This document shows positions 62,906 to 64,000 of a DNA stretch of 64,000 nucleotides, one piece after another. Made by a program: the position numbers and the translations under genes. The DNA is from Croceibacterium salegens. Lineage in GTDB: Bacteria; Pseudomonadota; Alphaproteobacteria; Sphingomonadales; Sphingomonadaceae. The notes beneath the pieces were generated by a model. It made no database searches and was not told where the DNA came from. It saw only the letters and a program-made list of their open reading frames with translations. The stretch is taken from assembly GCF_009827435.1 (NCBI RefSeq), contig NZ_WTYM01000059.1, forward strand, positions 147,094 to 211,093, given 5' to 3'. Each line of letters opens with the position of its first letter. Position 1 is the stretch's first letter.

Positions 62906-64000
62906 CTATCCGCCCGCGGTGATCCGCAGCACCGCGCCGGCGGTCTCGTCGGTCAGGATGTAGACCGATCCGTCGGGCGCGACATGGGCATCGCGGAGGC
63001 GCTGCTTGAGGTCTTCGAGCAGGTATTCGGGTTCGCCCGACGGCTTGCCGTCCTTCATCGCGAAGCGCAGCACGCCCTTGGTGAAGCTCGGCAACAGCAG
63101 GTTGCCCTGCCACGCGGGGAACATCGCGCCCGAATAGAACGCCGGGTTGCCGGGGTTGAGCGAGGGCGGGCCGAAGGCGAGCACCGGGTCGGTCATGCCG
63201 GGCACGTTCTTGATGCCCTTCGCTTCCTCCCCATTGTAGTGGAAGCCTTGCGTGACATCGATCCAGCCGTAGTTCTTGCCCTTCTCGATCAGGTTCAACT
63301 CGTCGCCGCCGCGTGGTCCGAACTCGGTTTCCCACATCGTTCCGTCGACCAGGTTGATGGTCAGGCCCAGCGGATTGCGGTGGCCGGTGGACCAGATTTC
63401 CGGCTTCCAGCCCGCCTTGCCGACGAAGGGGTTGTCCCTGGGGATCGAGCCGTCCGGATTGATCCGCATGATCTTGCCGAAATCGTTGCCGGGCTTCTGC
63501 ACCATCTCGCCGTAGTTGCGGTCGCCGCTGGTGATGTAGAGCTTGCCGTCGCGCCCGAACAGGATACGCCCGCCCCAGCTGCCGGTCGCCGGGCCCTGCC
63601 CGCAGCAGCGCGTCGGCCAGGGCTGCGCGCCGTACCATGCGTCGGCCACAAAGATGTCCTTCACGTCCTTCAGCGTCGCGGACCCGTCCCAGGTGGCGCG
63701 CATGACTGCCAGCGTGGTCTGGTCGTGGTCCTCGTCTGAGGGCTTGACGTAGCTCATGTAGAGGAAGTGGTTGGCGGCGAAATTCGGGTCGAGGACGATG
63801 TCGTAGAGCCCGCCGATGCCCGAGGGATTGAGCGGCGGCAGGCCGGCGACCGCCACGGGATCGAGCTTGCCGTCGCGGATCGCTCGCAGGCGCCCGTCGC
63901 GCTCGGTCACCAGCGTGGTCCCGTCGGGAAGGAACGCAATGCCCCACGGCCGCGAGAGCTGGCGGGCGACGACCTCGACGTGGATCTTGCCCGTTGCCGT
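62906..64000 (-). CDS. PQQ-dependent sugar (sorbosone/glucose-type) dehydrogenase (5' end outside window)
   Basis: 365 residues visible of a soluble six-bladed-propeller quinoprotein; the frame is open to base 64000, so the N-terminus and any signal peptide are missing. SRPWGIAFLPDG near the window end, YDIVLDPNF, the STGHRNPLGL block (catalytic His and Arg region), WETEFGPRGGDELN and GWIDVTQG are typical of the family. Periplasmic oxidation of aldose or similar. The stop at 62906 is three bases past the end of the gene at 62108, convergent. Confidence 0.9.
   Translation of the reverse strand, partial: TATGKIHVEVVARQLSRPWGIAFLPDGTTLVTERDGRLRAIRDGKLDPVAVAGLPPLNPSGIGGLYDIVLDPNFAANHFLYMSYVKPSDEDHDQTTLAVMRATWDGSATLKDVKDIFVADAWYGAQPWPTRCCGQGPATGSWGGRILFGRDGKLYITSGDRNYGEMVQKPGNDFGKIMRINPDGSIPRDNPFVGKAGWKPEIWSTGHRNPLGLTINLVDGTMWETEFGPRGGDELNLIEKGKNYGWIDVTQGFHYNGEEAKGIKNVPGMTDPVLAFGPPSLNPGNPAFYSGAMFPAWQGNLLLPSFTKGVLRFAMKDGKPSGEPEYLLEDLKQRLRDAHVAPDGSVYILTDETAGAVLRITAGG

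Overview
The window is high-GC (mostly about 65%), gene-dense DNA that looks like a sphingomonad (Sphingomonadales, Alphaproteobacteria). The reasons are a complete set of ring-cleavage genes for the protocatechuate 4,5-cleavage pathway, closely matching the lig genes known from Sphingobium SYK-6; two large TonB-dependent receptors of the sphingomonad type; a chaperone-usher pilus locus; and an otsB-GH15-otsA trehalose locus. No rRNA, tRNA, CRISPR array or transposase was seen. The assignment to a group is inference from gene content.

Region 1-15 kb is an aromatic-catabolism neighbourhood. It has a PQQ alcohol dehydrogenase (cut by the window edge) behind two LigF-like glutathione transferases, a small MetE-like methyltransferase, a TonB receptor, a LigW-like decarboxylase, two SnoaL-like proteins, a LigD-like short-chain dehydrogenase, a dienelactone-hydrolase-like enzyme and a class-C-beta-lactamase-like hydrolase. 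Together these are what one would expect for breaking down lignin-derived aryl ethers and biaryls to vanillate or protocatechuate.

Region 15-26 kb carries the core pathway as two divergent operons. Leftward: a DUF1932 dehydrogenase, ligJ, a DUF2218 gene, ligA, ligB and ligC, then perhaps a 122-residue protein, an aldo/keto reductase, a CmcJ-type protein and a lipoprotein hydrolase. Rightward: ligK, ligU, ligI and a GNAT gene. Many junctions are 4-base or longer overlaps. Protocatechuate is cleaved by LigAB, oxidised by LigC to pyrone dicarboxylate, opened by LigI, tautomerised by LigU, hydrated by LigJ and split by LigK to pyruvate and oxaloacetate.

Region 26-37.5 kb is mixed housekeeping: a MipA/OmpV protein, an exported Fe/Mn superoxide dismutase, a TPR signalling protein overlapping a PfkB kinase, a transaldolase, exported proteins of unknown function, and typA. 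At 37.2-39.9 kb the last 348 bases of typA are duplicated around a lower-GC lipoprotein gene, a clear insertion scar.

Region 40-54 kb holds a HupE / PpiC / DUF3604 trio, an outer-membrane barrel, a LytTR two-component pair, and a four-gene chaperone-usher pilus operon. Three direct copies of a roughly 100-150 base repeat (43.8, 47.8 and 52.5 kb) lie between these blocks, two of them carrying the same tiny reading frame. Region 54-58 kb is a TonB receptor / hydrolase / MFS operon divergent from a TetR regulator. Region 58-62 kb is the trehalose operon. The window ends with an exported protein paralogous to the one at 32 kb and a truncated PQQ sugar dehydrogenase.
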